A DNA stretch of 64,000 bases, taken from Syntrophobacter sp963666995. Its GTDB lineage: Bacteria > Desulfobacterota > Syntrophobacteria > Syntrophobacterales > Syntrophobacteraceae. Positions 35,720-44,726 of this stretch are shown piece by piece (the stretch's first letter is position 1; every line of letters begins with the position of its first letter). The notes beneath the pieces are model-generated. The model worked only from the letters and a program-made list of their open reading frames with translations, was not told where the DNA came from and did no database searches. Both the position numbers and the translations under genes were made by a program. The DNA lies in the NCBI GenBank assembly GCA_963666995.1, contig OY762941.1, forward strand, positions 3,348,001-3,412,000. The letters are read 5' to 3'.

Positions 35720-36640
35720 ATGCTGAGCTATATCGCAAGACGTCTTCTTCAGACCATCGGAGTTCTCGTCTGTGTCAGTATCCTGGTCTTTTCGCTGGTG
35801 CAGCTCATTCCCGGCGGGCCGGCCCTGATGATCCTGGGTGAGGATGCGTCGGCGGAGCAGATTGCCATCGTCAATCACAAGCTGGGGCTGGATCGACCGT
35901 TGTATGTCCAGTACGTTGACTGGCTTGCGAAGGTGTGCACGGGAGATTTCGGCAGATCTTTCCAGGATAACCGGGAAATTCTGCCGGATCTCCTGAGCCG
36001 GATGCCGGCCACCCTGGAACTGCTGGTCGCGGCGATGTTCGTGGCGATGCTGATCGGCATCCCGATAGGGATTGTTTCAGCGGTGAAAAGGAATTCCGTG
36101 CTGGATAACGTCGGGCGGGTCTTCGCGCTGCTCGGCGTGTCCATGCCCAGCTTCTGGATCGGACTCCTACTCATCCTCGTATTCGCCAAACACCTGCGCT
36201 GGTTCCCGTCCGCGGGGAGGGAAGGCTGGAGCAGTGTAGTGATGCCGGCCCTCGCCCTCGGATTTGCCATGGCCGGGATCCTTATGCGGATGGTGCGTTC
36301 CAGCGTGCTGGAGGTCCTGCGGGAGGACTACCTGAAGACCGCGCGGGCCAAAGGACTCTCGGAGCGGGTGGTCATCCTCAAACACGCCTTGCGAAACGCC
36401 GTTCTGCCGGTTATTACCACCATCGCCCTCCAGGTTGGGAATCTTCTGGGAGGGACCGTGGTGATCGAAACGGTCTTTGCGTGGCCGGGCATCGGGCGCT
36501 TCTGCTACATGAGGATGCTGCAGCGGGACATTCCCACCATCATGGGCAATCTGATGCTCTACGCCCTGCTGGTCTGTATCCTGAACATCATCACGGATCT
36601 GGTCTACGCACTGTTCGATCCCCGGATTCGATACAACTGA
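35720..36640 (+). CDS. Peptide-type ABC transporter, permease (DppB type)
   Basis: 306 residues with six membrane helices. The N-terminus MLSYIARRLLQTIGVLVCVS and the early GGPALMILGEDASAEQIAIV are typical of DppB/OppB. The EAA loop is near residue 215 (YLKTARAKGLSERVVILKHA). FAWPGIGRFCYMRMLQRDIP is the usual late motif. It starts 14 bases after the binding-protein gene. Confidence 0.9.
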   Translation: MLSYIARRLLQTIGVLVCVSILVFSLVQLIPGGPALMILGEDASAEQIAIVNHKLGLDRPLYVQYVDWLAKVCTGDFGRSFQDNREILPDLLSRMPATLELLVAAMFVAMLIGIPIGIVSAVKRNSVLDNVGRVFALLGVSMPSFWIGLLLILVFAKHLRWFPSAGREGWSSVVMPALALGFAMAGILMRMVRSSVLEVLREDYLKTARAKGLSERVVILKHALRNAVLPVITTIALQVGNLLGGTVVIETVFAWPGIGRFCYMRMLQRDIPTIMGNLMLYALLVCILNIITDLVYALFDPRIRYN

Positions 36641-36656
36641 AAGAAGGTTAAAGTTC

Positions 36657-37505
36657 ATGACCGGCGGCATCAATACTGGAAGAACCCTGCGATGGCTGTT
36701 CAGGAACCCCCTGACGATCGTCGGCTTCGTCCTGATCCTTTTGAACCTCACCATGGTGGCTTTCGCTCCGCAGATCTCCCCTTACAACCCGGAGGAGATG
36801 CACCTCGCGGATCGGCATACCGCCCCCTGCGCCAGGTATCTGCTGGGGACCGACTTCTACGGCCGGGATATTCTGAGCCGCATCATCTACGGGGCCAGAA
36901 TTTCGTTCACCCTGGGCGTATCGGTGATCCTGGGAGGGCTTCTGTTCGGCACTACTCTGGGCCTCAGTGCGGGGTACTTCGGGGGCAGGACGGATTCGCT
37001 GCTGATGAGGATCACGGATGCCTTTCTCACTTTCCCGCAGCTTGTGTTCGCCATGGCCATTATGGCCGTGCGTGGGCAGGGGTTTGGAAACGTGATTTTT
37101 GCGCTGACGGTCACGGGCTGGACCGCCTTCGGGCGGCTTGTCCGGGGGGAAGCGCTGGGTTTGCGCAACCGGGAGTTCGTCCTGGCAGCTCAATCCCTGG
37201 GAGCGAGCACTCCGCGCATCCTGTTCAAGCACCTGCTGCCGAACCTGATGGCGCCCATCATCGTGCAGGCCACCATGGGGATGGCGACCCCAATCCTGAC
37301 CGAAGCCGCCTTGACATTCCTGGGCATCGGTATGCCTCCCAATATCCCGAGCTGGGGGGGCATGCTGTCGGTGGATCGCGATTTCATGGAGACCGCATGG
37401 TGGTCCATTACCTTCCCCGGATTGGCCATAGCCCTGACGGTCCTCGGGTTCAACCTCTTCGGTGACGGACTTCGGGACGCGCTGGACCCGAAGCTCAAAT
37501 CCTGA
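36657..37505 (+). CDS. Peptide-type ABC transporter, permease (DppC type)
   Basis: 282 residues with six membrane helices. It has HTAPCARYLLGTDFYGRDIL near residue 55, the EAA loop EFVLAAQSLGASTPRILFKH, and EAALTFLGIGMPPNIPSWGG near the end. It partners the DppB-type subunit 16 bases upstream. The next genes are a metallo-hydrolase and an MmgE/PrpD protein; DppD and DppF are absent. Confidence 0.9.
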   Translation: MTGGINTGRTLRWLFRNPLTIVGFVLILLNLTMVAFAPQISPYNPEEMHLADRHTAPCARYLLGTDFYGRDILSRIIYGARISFTLGVSVILGGLLFGTTLGLSAGYFGGRTDSLLMRITDAFLTFPQLVFAMAIMAVRGQGFGNVIFALTVTGWTAFGRLVRGEALGLRNREFVLAAQSLGASTPRILFKHLLPNLMAPIIVQATMGMATPILTEAALTFLGIGMPPNIPSWGGMLSVDRDFMETAWWSITFPGLAIALTVLGFNLFGDGLRDALDPKLKS

Positions 37506-37682
37506 CGGGACCCTCGAAGGCGAAGAAGCCGGCCGAATCGGTGCCTGGGCTCGACAATTCAAAGACGATCTTCTAAACCGGAAAGCGCCTGTGGCTGCCG
37601 TAAATGGAATCGGCATCCCCACCCGGGCGGGTGGGATCAGGCATCCGGAGTGGAGAGCGGGACATGAACCCGCGGAACGGTC

Positions 37683-37836
37683 CTTATACTGAGTTACGTT
37701 CAAGATGCTATCAAAGAATGAAAAGCGTGGGGAGCCGTGCCCCCCACACCCCCACGCCGCTTCGCGGCTTAGTTTGGGGGGCGCGGGGGAATCATTCGCC
37801 CGCTGTCTGGGGATTTATCTTATCTTGAACGCAAAT
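37683..37836 (+). repeat. Dispersed repeat family A, short copy
   Basis: TTATACTGAGTTACGTTCAAGATG (start of the element, 37683 onward) and TATCTTGAACGCAA (end) are the family A ends. The body is about 154 bp and lacks the GGCCACACGCGC hairpin of the long copies. It lies between dppC and the MBL-fold gene. Confidence 0.78.
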
Positions 37837-37893
37837 CGTCATCAGCCATGTGCAGGCAATGAAATCGTCTCCATGAGAACAAAATGAAAGGAA

Positions 37894-38814
37894 ATGCTGC
37901 AGACCATGAATGCCGCCGACAAGGGTAACATCGCTTTGAAACCGGCCGACTGGACGAAGAACCTCCCCAGGCCCGCCTATCGGAATCTCAAAAAGATCTC
38001 GGCAGACGACAACTGGTATTCGGTCTATGACCTGGGTCACAGGGCCTACGCGATCTACGAGGACGGCCAGTACGAGGAATCCATCAGCTATCTTGTGATC
38101 GGTGAAGAAAAGGCCCTGCTGGTGGACACGGGCAACGGCATCGGCAACCTGAGAGCCCAATGCAGGGAACTGACCGACCTCCCCATTTTGCTGGTAAATA
38201 CCCACCATCACATCGATCACGTGGGATCCAACTATCTGTTCGACGAAATTGCCGCTTTCGACGACGCGGCCGGGCTGGCCCGGAGGACAGCCGCGCTGGG
38301 TTATCCCCATGAGAAGGCCGTGACCTACATCGGGGGAAGTGCGGTGTGGAAACCCTATCCCCGGGAGTTCGATCCCTCGACCTTCTGTATCCCCCCCTAT
38401 CGAGTGACCCATTGGCTTAAAGACGGCGAAATCCTCGATCCGGGAGGCAGGCAGCTCGAGGTCGTCCACACCCCCGGCCATTCTCCCGATTCCATATGCC
38501 TGCTCGACAGGAGCGCCGGGATGCTGTGGGCCGGAGACGTCTTCTACACCGGCTCGATCTATACATGGCTCGCGGGAGGCGATATCGACCTTCTCATCCG
38601 GAGCTATCAGCGGTTGATCGACCTGTTTCCCTGTTACGACCTGCTCATGCCCGCCCATAACGAACCGGCAATCGAGAAGGAAATCCTGCTGGATGGCGTC
38701 AGGGGGGCGATGCAGGTCCGGGACGGAAAAGGGGAGTATGTAACCCTGGAAGGCGGGAAAAGAAAGTATGAATTTGGGCGGTTCGCCTTCGTCACAGGCC
38801 CCGGCGGCGTGTAG
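37894..38814 (+). CDS. Metallo-beta-lactamase-fold hydrolase
   Basis: 306 residues. The metal motif NTHHHIDHVGSNYLF supplies HxHxDH in full; further ligands are the His in VHTPGHSPDS, the Asp of WAGDVFYTG and the His in LLMPAHNEPA. The fold starts with a short N-terminal extension (about 55 residues). Members hydrolyse thioesters, lactones or phosphoesters (known). AAAGGA lies one base before this ATG, while a second ATG at 37906 has it 13 bases away, so the start is uncertain by four codons. In context it may act with the MmgE/PrpD protein that follows on the same strand. Confidence 0.85.
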   Translation: MLQTMNAADKGNIALKPADWTKNLPRPAYRNLKKISADDNWYSVYDLGHRAYAIYEDGQYEESISYLVIGEEKALLVDTGNGIGNLRAQCRELTDLPILLVNTHHHIDHVGSNYLFDEIAAFDDAAGLARRTAALGYPHEKAVTYIGGSAVWKPYPREFDPSTFCIPPYRVTHWLKDGEILDPGGRQLEVVHTPGHSPDSICLLDRSAGMLWAGDVFYTGSIYTWLAGGDIDLLIRSYQRLIDLFPCYDLLMPAHNEPAIEKEILLDGVRGAMQVRDGKGEYVTLEGGKRKYEFGRFAFVTGPGGV

Positions 38815-38940
38815 ACAGGGAGACCGCCTGAGGTCGGAAAGAGCGGGAGGCCCGGGCCGGGTTCCAGGGCTTCCCTTTGCCGGGGAAGTCGATGGCTCCC
38901 TGGAGACCTGCCCCGCAGCTTGAGAAAAGGAAGAATCGAC

Positions 38941-40317
38941 ATGGGAGAAACGCGCCGGTTGGCCGAATTTGCTGCGGCGTTTCGATTGGAAGAATGCCCC
39001 GCCCCGGTTGTGGCTCAGGCCAAGCGATGCATCCTTGAAACGCTGGGCTGTGCCCTTGGCGGATCGAAGACCCCTTTGGCCGGGGCTGCGGCGCAGTCGG
39101 CCCGACGGCTGGGGGAAGGGGGCAGCGCCACGGTGATCGGTCTTGGCTTTCGTGCCGCCCCGGACCGGGCGGCTTTCATCAACGGGATCTCCGCCAACGC
39201 CCTGGATTTCGACGGCGGCATCATCCGCCAGGGTCACTACGGCCCGACGGCCGTCTGTTCCGCCCTGGCGGCGGGGGAACTGGCGGGGGCGAGCGGCAGC
39301 CGGTTCCTTGAGGCGGTCATCGTCGGGTACGAGGTCGTGTCCCGGGTTGGGTCGGCGATCCGGGCCTCGCGGCAGCGGAGCAGCCTGGTTTCGGGCTACG
39401 GGCCGCACCAGGGGTTCGCTTCGGTGGCCGCCGCGGGGCACCTGCTGGGTTTGACCGTCGACCGGATGGTTCACGCCTTCGGCATCTACGGCGCCTTCGC
39501 GCCGGTCCCCAGCACCAAGCAGTGGAACTGGGACCATCGTCCTCTGTCCTGGACCAAGGATATGGTGGCCTGGCCCTCGATGTCCGGGGTAAACGCCGCT
39601 CTGCTCGCCGAATCGGGTTTTCTCGGCCCTCGTTCCATCTTCGAAGGTGAGAAAGGATTTTTCCGGATGGCCGGGTCGGACCGCTACTCTCCGGAGACGC
39701 TTGTGGCCGGACTTGGTGAGCGGTTCAATATCCTGCACATGTACTTCAAACCCTACCCATGCTGCCGATGGAACCACGCGGCCCTCGATGCGGTGGGCGG
39801 GATCATGGGTTGCCGCGGCTGGAGTGAGGCTGATGTGGCGGGGGTCACGATCGGCGTGGCGCGGGAAGTGTTGGGAGACCTGAACGACTATGCCCCGTAC
39901 AACCTGGTGGATGCTGAATTCAGCCTGCCTTACGCGGCGGCGATGATGCTCCTTCGGATAACCCCGGGGCCTGCGTGGCACGACCCGGCCCTCCTGAGTT
40001 CACCACAGGTTCGCGGCGCGATGCGCAAGGTCACGCTCGAATTGGACCCGGAGATGGAACGGTTGTTCGATGAACAGCGTACGGTCGGCGCCGTGGTGAA
40101 GGTCGACGGCGTGGACGGCACGGTCGAGACGCTCCGGGTCGACTCCGCCCTGGGCAGCGAGGAAGTTCCCATGAGCGATGCTGATTTGGAGGCCAAGTTC
40201 CGTCTCCTGGCCGCGCAGGCCATTCCCGGCGCCTCCGCCGAATCCGCGATCCGGATCATCCGGGAACTGGAGAGCATCGAGCGGGTGGCGGACCTGGGTT
40301 CGCTTCTCGCCGGATGA
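38941..40317 (+). CDS. MmgE/PrpD-family protein
   Basis: 458 residues from the ATG at 38941, AAGGAAG eight bases upstream. The family opening LAEFAAAFRLEECPAPVVAQ is followed by ILETLGCALGGSKTPLAGAA, NGISANALDFDGG, and HQGFASVAAAGHLLGLTV-like sequence. FKPYPCCRWNHAALDAVGGI is the late conserved motif. Known members are 2-methylcitrate dehydratase and cis-aconitate decarboxylase. The usual ALDFDD reads ALDFDGG here, so the substrate may differ (inference). It is the last plus-strand gene before a switch to minus-strand genes. Confidence 0.85.
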   Translation: MGETRRLAEFAAAFRLEECPAPVVAQAKRCILETLGCALGGSKTPLAGAAAQSARRLGEGGSATVIGLGFRAAPDRAAFINGISANALDFDGGIIRQGHYGPTAVCSALAAGELAGASGSRFLEAVIVGYEVVSRVGSAIRASRQRSSLVSGYGPHQGFASVAAAGHLLGLTVDRMVHAFGIYGAFAPVPSTKQWNWDHRPLSWTKDMVAWPSMSGVNAALLAESGFLGPRSIFEGEKGFFRMAGSDRYSPETLVAGLGERFNILHMYFKPYPCCRWNHAALDAVGGIMGCRGWSEADVAGVTIGVAREVLGDLNDYAPYNLVDAEFSLPYAAAMMLLRITPGPAWHDPALLSSPQVRGAMRKVTLELDPEMERLFDEQRTVGAVVKVDGVDGTVETLRVDSALGSEEVPMSDADLEAKFRLLAAQAIPGASAESAIRIIRELESIERVADLGSLLAG

Positions 40318-40530
40318 TGGACAATGAAGTCCGGCTTCGAGCTTCTTTTGAACCGGTGGCGGTCCCCTTAATCATTGAGAGTATGGGCGAGCCGGTATCC
40401 TGGTCTTCGAGCGAGCGGAGCGAAATCTCCGGCCTCACCCCCTCAACCTGGACCGCCCCCGGTTCTTAGTGGAACACAGCAGGAATGAACATTCTATTGT
40501 CCTGCTTTTTATCCGGTTTTCCACGGCCTC

Positions 40531-41244
40531 TCATTCAGGTTTCCCGTGCGGCTTGCCCTCGTGTGACGGCCGTGATTTGCCGGCCTTGTGGGATTGCGGC
40601 TTGCCCTCCCGGGATTTTTGCGATTTTACCCTCTCGTGGGAATGTGGTTTGCCTTCGTGTGATGGCCTTGGTTTAACCGTCTCGTGGGAATGCGGTTTGG
40701 CCTCGTGGGATTTTCGCGGTTTTACAGTCTCTCGGGGGTGCGGTTTGCCCTCTCGGCCTTGATGGACTTGCCTGGATGGCGGCCGGGGTTTCAAGCCTTC
40801 GACACCCCAGGTTTTTTGCTTTTCCCAGTGCCTGTTCTTTTGCCAGCCGCTCCAGTTATGATGAAGCTCCCGATAAGGTATTGGCTGGTAATTCCATGGA
40901 TGTCCTCCCCAACGATGCTCCCTGTAATCGCTCCTCCAACCCGGGGGTATCCGTCTGTAAAAAGATGGAACGCTTCGATAGTAGCCCCAACCCGAACTGT
41001 AATTCCGCGAGCGATACCAACGCCCCTGCCACGGACGCCACCACCAGCCGTTGTAGAAAAAGATGTCCTCCTCTATTCCAGGGACGGCATAGACATACGT
41101 CTCGGGTATCACCACCACCTCCGGTGGAGCGGCAAACACGATAGGCGGGGGCAAAGACACGGCAATGTCCACCCCTGCCTGCGTTGGAACCGGAACGACA
41201 ATCACCAGTCCCAAAAGCATTGCTCCCCAAATCAGTCTTTTCAT
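40531..41244 (-). CDS. Exported His/Pro/Lys-rich repeat protein
   Basis: 237 residues from the ATG at 41244 with GGAGGG seven bases upstream. A signal peptide (MKRLIWGAMLLGLVIVVPVP, cleaved near TQAG) is followed by a Trp/Tyr-rich region with FYNGWWWRPWQGRWYRSRNY, seen in small envelope proteins of unknown role. From about residue 145 a basic tail repeats units of about 14-16 residues of the form EGKPHSHETVKPRPSH. At DNA level the repeats show as a tandem array at 40545-40760. His-rich tails often bind metals or polyanions (inference). No partner gene is apparent. Confidence 0.8.
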   Translation of the reverse strand: MKRLIWGAMLLGLVIVVPVPTQAGVDIAVSLPPPIVFAAPPEVVVIPETYVYAVPGIEEDIFFYNGWWWRPWQGRWYRSRNYSSGWGYYRSVPSFYRRIPPGWRSDYREHRWGGHPWNYQPIPYRELHHNWSGWQKNRHWEKQKTWGVEGLKPRPPSRQVHQGREGKPHPRETVKPRKSHEAKPHSHETVKPRPSHEGKPHSHERVKSQKSREGKPQSHKAGKSRPSHEGKPHGKPE

Positions 41245-41656
41245 TTTACTGCCCTCCTTATCCATCACCGATGCCAATGCGCTCCAGAGACACTACTAAT
41301 GATTATTGACGATATATGGCGAATTTTATTCATCAATTTTCGAAATGCAAGTGTCGGGCGGCCGGAATATATCCGGAACGGTCTTGGGTGGTCATGATGG
41401 GTGGGCCGGCGCCCGATCAGTTTTAAAGCGCGTTCTCTTGCTTTCGGGGCGTTGAAGGAAGGCTTTTGCCGGAATTCAAGTGCTGACTCCCTCCTGACGG
41501 CCCGGTCGCCTTCCATTGCCGGATGTGTCTTTCACAAAATCTACGTTTGCCGGCTCTGCTTGCAGTTCCCCGTCCTATGAGATTGCCTGCTGTGTTCTTC
41601 GGAACATCGCGGCAGGCATCGATTTAACTTGCAAGGCGGGGTTTGCCGACTGATTT

Positions 41657-42271
41657 CTAAGAACGTGATTTATGACGGTAGTTTCTTAAAAGTCCCATCA
41701 CCACTCCCACAACCTCCACCTTGTCGGCAGCTACCCGGATAGGTTTCATGCTTTCATTTGCAGGGCGAAGTTCTATCTCGTCTCTATAGTGGTAGAACTT
41801 CTTGACCGTCGACTCCCCATTCACAAGGGCCACCACGGTTTGCCCGTTTTCCGCATGAGGCTGCCTGGTAACGATCAGGGTGTCTCCTTCCAGGATTCCC
41901 TCGTCAATCATGGAATCCCCTTTGACTCGCAGAGCGAAATTACTTCCATTCCCAAGGAAATTCTCCGGCACTTCCATGGATTCAGGCACCTCAACAGCCT
42001 CGATGGGAGTTCCCGCCGCCACAACTCCGAGAAATGGGATGGATCCGGTCCCGGTTTGAAGAGGGACCAGCTCCAAGGCGCGCTTCTTGTTTTTCCATGG
42101 AATCCTGAGATAACCTCTCTCCTCTATCTGCTTGAGATGTTTGAAGACGGCGTTCAAGGATTGGAATCCGAGATTGCTTCGGATCTCCTCGTAGGATGGC
42201 GCATAGCCATGCCGATCGATATAACCTCGCACGAACTGATATACCCGCTCCTGTGCCGGGGTGAGTCCCAT
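41657..42271 (-). CDS. lexA: LexA repressor
   Basis: 204 residues. The winged helix domain has RGYIDRHGYAPSYEEIRSNL and FQSLNAVFKHLKQIEERGYL. The cleavage site is VVAAGTP (Ala-Gly), the catalytic Ser lies in GDSMIDEGI and the Lys in ESTVKKFYHY, so self-cleavage on RecA contact is expected (known). The recognition helix differs from the E. coli type, in line with the unusual operator-like palindrome just upstream. GGGAGG lies nine bases before the ATG. It follows an unknown gene on the same strand by 24 bases, so the two may share a transcript. Confidence 0.93.
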   Translation of the reverse strand: MGLTPAQERVYQFVRGYIDRHGYAPSYEEIRSNLGFQSLNAVFKHLKQIEERGYLRIPWKNKKRALELVPLQTGTGSIPFLGVVAAGTPIEAVEVPESMEVPENFLGNGSNFALRVKGDSMIDEGILEGDTLIVTRQPHAENGQTVVALVNGESTVKKFYHYRDEIELRPANESMKPIRVAADKVEVVGVVMGLLRNYRHKSRS

Positions 42272-42283
42272 GGAATATCCTCC

Positions 42284-42299
42284 CTGACGTATGAGTCAG
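42284..42299. promoter_or_regulatory. Candidate LexA operator
   Basis: CTGACGTATGAGTCAG is a 5+6+5 palindrome (CTGAC/GTCAG) that touches the ribosome site of lexA and overlaps the stop codon of the upstream gene. It matches neither the E. coli (CTGTN8ACAG) nor the Gram-positive SOS box. Autoregulation of lexA makes this position a natural one (inference). Confidence 0.55.
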
Positions 42300-42964
42300 C
42301 ATGAGTATCCGAACTGCACTGCTTTCTCTCTCAAGGAGCCCAGCAAATGCAGATCCGCCGGTGACGCTCTCTGTCCCTTTTCCTTGATGAACCGAATCAG
42401 GCCGAGTATCTTTAAGACCCTCGGAGACACGACATCAGAGCCGCTTTCCTTCGATTTTCCATTCCCGTCATCGGACTGCATGAACCGACTATGGGAGCCG
42501 AGAAACTCTTCGCCGGACTTATACACCTCACCATGCCAGAAGTCCTTATAGACTTCAGTTGAGCCTTCATCAATGCGCCGCGCCGTCTCAACAATATTGA
42601 GGCCGGCCTGTTCTCCGACGGTCCGGAAGAGATACCCCCAAACTTCCCTCTCGCCGAGATAGCCGAAAGGAGCAGGGAGTTCATGGTCAAAGCAATATGA
42701 CCGTTTTAAGAACGGCCACTTGAAGATCGGAGATCCCGGCTGCGGAAGGCCGTTACTCCCGACCTGGACGACCAGCCCGGGAAGCCGGCTATGCTCCTCC
42801 CATTCCTTGTAGGCAAATTTGACGGCGGAGTCTACCATTGCTTGCGAATCCTGCCAGAGAGCGTGCTCCACCGCAAGTTGGAGAAAGTGGATGGTTTCCC
42901 GCATCCCATTTTGTCGACGTACCATCACCGCTTTTTTCCTCAATGTGTAAAGGTCAACGCCCAT
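42296..42964 (-). CDS. Protein of unknown function upstream of lexA
   Basis: 222 residues. The first 50 are helical and polar (LRKKAVMVRRQNGMRETIHF), the middle has PIFKWPFLKRSYCFDHELPA and FGYLGEREVWGYLFRTVGEQ, and the rest is charged, with RASPADLHLLGSLREKAVQF near the end. I recognise no family and no catalytic motif. It ends 24 bases before lexA on the same strand. It could be a second SOS-linked gene or simply a neighbour. The reading frame is clean and its codon use resembles its neighbours. Confidence 0.6.
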   Translation of the reverse strand: MGVDLYTLRKKAVMVRRQNGMRETIHFLQLAVEHALWQDSQAMVDSAVKFAYKEWEEHSRLPGLVVQVGSNGLPQPGSPIFKWPFLKRSYCFDHELPAPFGYLGEREVWGYLFRTVGEQAGLNIVETARRIDEGSTEVYKDFWHGEVYKSGEEFLGSHSRFMQSDDGNGKSKESGSDVVSPRVLKILGLIRFIKEKGQRASPADLHLLGSLREKAVQFGYSC

Positions 42965-43461
42965 CTTTCCCCCCAGGATTTCTCTGATTGTGCTTGGAAA
43001 CTATGTTTTCAGCCCGTTTACCCTTGCCCGCTTTTTCGAAAGAGGATGCGATTCATGCCTCTTCGGTGGCAAGGTGAATATAAGGTGAAAGTTTGCGTGG
43101 TGTCAAATATTTTTTTGCTTCTTTGAAGGAATGTCGCCTGAAAATTGTTTTGAATGATCGGGCGAAAAAGGGTCCATGGCAGGGGGGAATTTTGTGTGCA
43201 CCTTTGGCTTGTATCCGGATGTTTGTGGATTTTGTTCGACAGGAATGGGGCAATTTTGGACGCCTAAAGTGGGTCGGTTTTCAATGCCGGTTGACAAACA
43301 TCGCAAGGTTGACGTTCCGGCGAGGAAATCCCGGCCTCCCGGTGCGGGATCATCCCGCATGATAAAGTTGAAAATTCCGGGTTAGTGCTTAGTAAACTAT
43401 CACCGAACTTCGTCCTGATCTGAGAGGCGATCCCGGCATATGACAAACTTTGGAGGTCATC
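42965..43461. other. Gap between divergent genes
   Basis: About 500 bases with several short overlapping frames, none with a ribosome site or motif. It must hold the promoters of the unknown gene (minus) and the pirin gene (plus), but I see no clear -35/-10 pair. Confidence 0.4.
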
Positions 43462-44385
43462 ATGAGTCCCGTCCGCAAGATCAAGAGCGCGTCAAAAAGC
43501 AGGCCGACTATTGAGGGCGCCGGTGTTCATCTCAAAAGAGCTTTCGGCTATTACCAGGTCCCTCAGTTCGATCCTTTTTTGCTGTTGGATGACTTCCGCT
43601 CGGACGATCCCGCAAAATTCCTTCCCGGCTTTCCCTGGCATCCGCATCGCGGCATAGAGACCATCACGTACGTGATCGAGGGAAATGTGGAGCATGGGGA
43701 CAGCATGGGAAATAAGGGGAACATCTCGGTTGGAGACGTACAGTGGATGACCGCCGGAAGCGGCATTATCCATCAGGAGATGCCCAAGGGAGACAAATTC
43801 GGTCGCATGGGCGGATTTCAGCTCTGGGCGAATCTTCCCGCGTCCATGAAGATGATGGAGCCCCGCTATCGTGACGTCCGAAATGAGCAAATACCGGAGA
43901 CTTCACTCGATGGAGGCGTGAAGGTCAGAATAATCTGCGGCGAAGTGAACGGCGTCCGTGGACCGGTGCGCGATATCGTGATCGACCCCGAGTACCTCGA
44001 TGTCTCCGTACCGTCGGGTTCCACTTTCATCCATCCGATCAAACGGGGCCATACCGCTTTTGCATATGTGATCGCGGGGAAGGGCTACTTCGATGACGAC
44101 CTGGATTCGTTTTCCCATGAAGTGGTTGGCAGGAACTACTTTGATTTTGACCGTGAGTGCATCTGCGGCGATGGCGATCTGATCCTTTACGAAGAGGGAG
44201 AGAAAGTCTCAATCAGCGCTAAAGATAGTCTCCTGCGGTTCCTTCTTGTTTCCGGCAGACCCATTGGCGAACCGATTGCCTGGTACGGTCCCATCGTCAT
44301 GAACACGCAGGACGAACTGCGTATCGCTTTCTACGAATACCATAATGGTTCATTTATCAAGTACAAGAAGCCCTTGCGCGAGTAG
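43462..44385 (+). CDS. Pirin-family protein
   Basis: 307 residues from the ATG at 43462 (GGAGGT five bases upstream; an in-frame TTG at 43450 overlaps that site). Two cupin domains. The metal site of the first is complete: HPHRGIETITYVIEG supplies two His, and MTAGSGIIHQEMPKG the third His and the Glu. The second domain has VIAGKGYFDDDLDSF and no metal ligands, as in known pirins. Some pirins have quercetinase activity, others bind regulators (known); the role here is open. The gene lies just inside the tRNA-Arg boundary. Confidence 0.9.
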   Translation: MSPVRKIKSASKSRPTIEGAGVHLKRAFGYYQVPQFDPFLLLDDFRSDDPAKFLPGFPWHPHRGIETITYVIEGNVEHGDSMGNKGNISVGDVQWMTAGSGIIHQEMPKGDKFGRMGGFQLWANLPASMKMMEPRYRDVRNEQIPETSLDGGVKVRIICGEVNGVRGPVRDIVIDPEYLDVSVPSGSTFIHPIKRGHTAFAYVIAGKGYFDDDLDSFSHEVVGRNYFDFDRECICGDGDLILYEEGEKVSISAKDSLLRFLLVSGRPIGEPIAWYGPIVMNTQDELRIAFYEYHNGSFIKYKKPLRE

Positions 44386-44592
44386 CACACCCCCGGGCAT
44401 GCTTTATTTCGAAGTTGTCCATAAATACCGGGTAACGGAGTGGTGGGGAGCAGGAGAAAAATGGAATACAGGAAATGAAAAATTTGCCGAATCCGAGGCT
44501 GATGCAGGGGCCAAGATGTTGATTTACTTGATTGAGAAAAGATTCATAGCAACTTAACAACTCAACGCTGTGCCCACTTGCTGTAAGTGAAT

Positions 44593-44635
44593 AAAAAAGT
44601 GGGACATTCTGGTTTTTCCCACCAAAATGTCCCAC
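44593..44635 (-). terminator. Intrinsic terminator of tRNA-Arg
   Basis: On the minus strand GTGGGACATTTTGG pairs with CCAGAATGTCCCAC (one G-T pair) and runs into six Ts (44598-44593). It lies 15 bases beyond the CCA end of the tRNA, and can also end pirin transcripts from the other side, since the stem is symmetrical. Confidence 0.85.
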
Positions 44636-44649
44636 CATTTCTTGTAAAC

Positions 44650-44726
44650 TGGTACCCCCGGGGCGACTCGAACGCCCGGCACCAAGATTAGGAATCTTGT
44701 GCTCTATCCGCCTGAGCTACGGGGGC
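44650..44726 (-). tRNA. tRNA-Arg (anticodon CCT)
   Basis: A 77-nt cloverleaf: acceptor GCCCCCG/CGGGGGT with a G-T first pair, D arm GCTC/GAGC, anticodon stem CAAGA/TCTTG with loop TTCCTAA, T arm GGGCG/CGCCC with TTCGAGT, and an encoded CCA. The anticodon CCT reads AGG. It is followed by a terminator, and its 3' end is duplicated at 32261. tRNA-Arg(CCT) genes are frequent integration sites (known). Confidence 0.95.

Noticed and set aside
37792..39981. 729-codon minus-strand frame opposite the MBL-fold and MmgE/PrpD genes
   Set aside because: Antisense shadow; it spans two real genes and their gap without any motif.
40545..40760. Regular repeats considered as a CRISPR array
   Set aside because: The repeats are in frame inside the exported protein and have no unique spacers.
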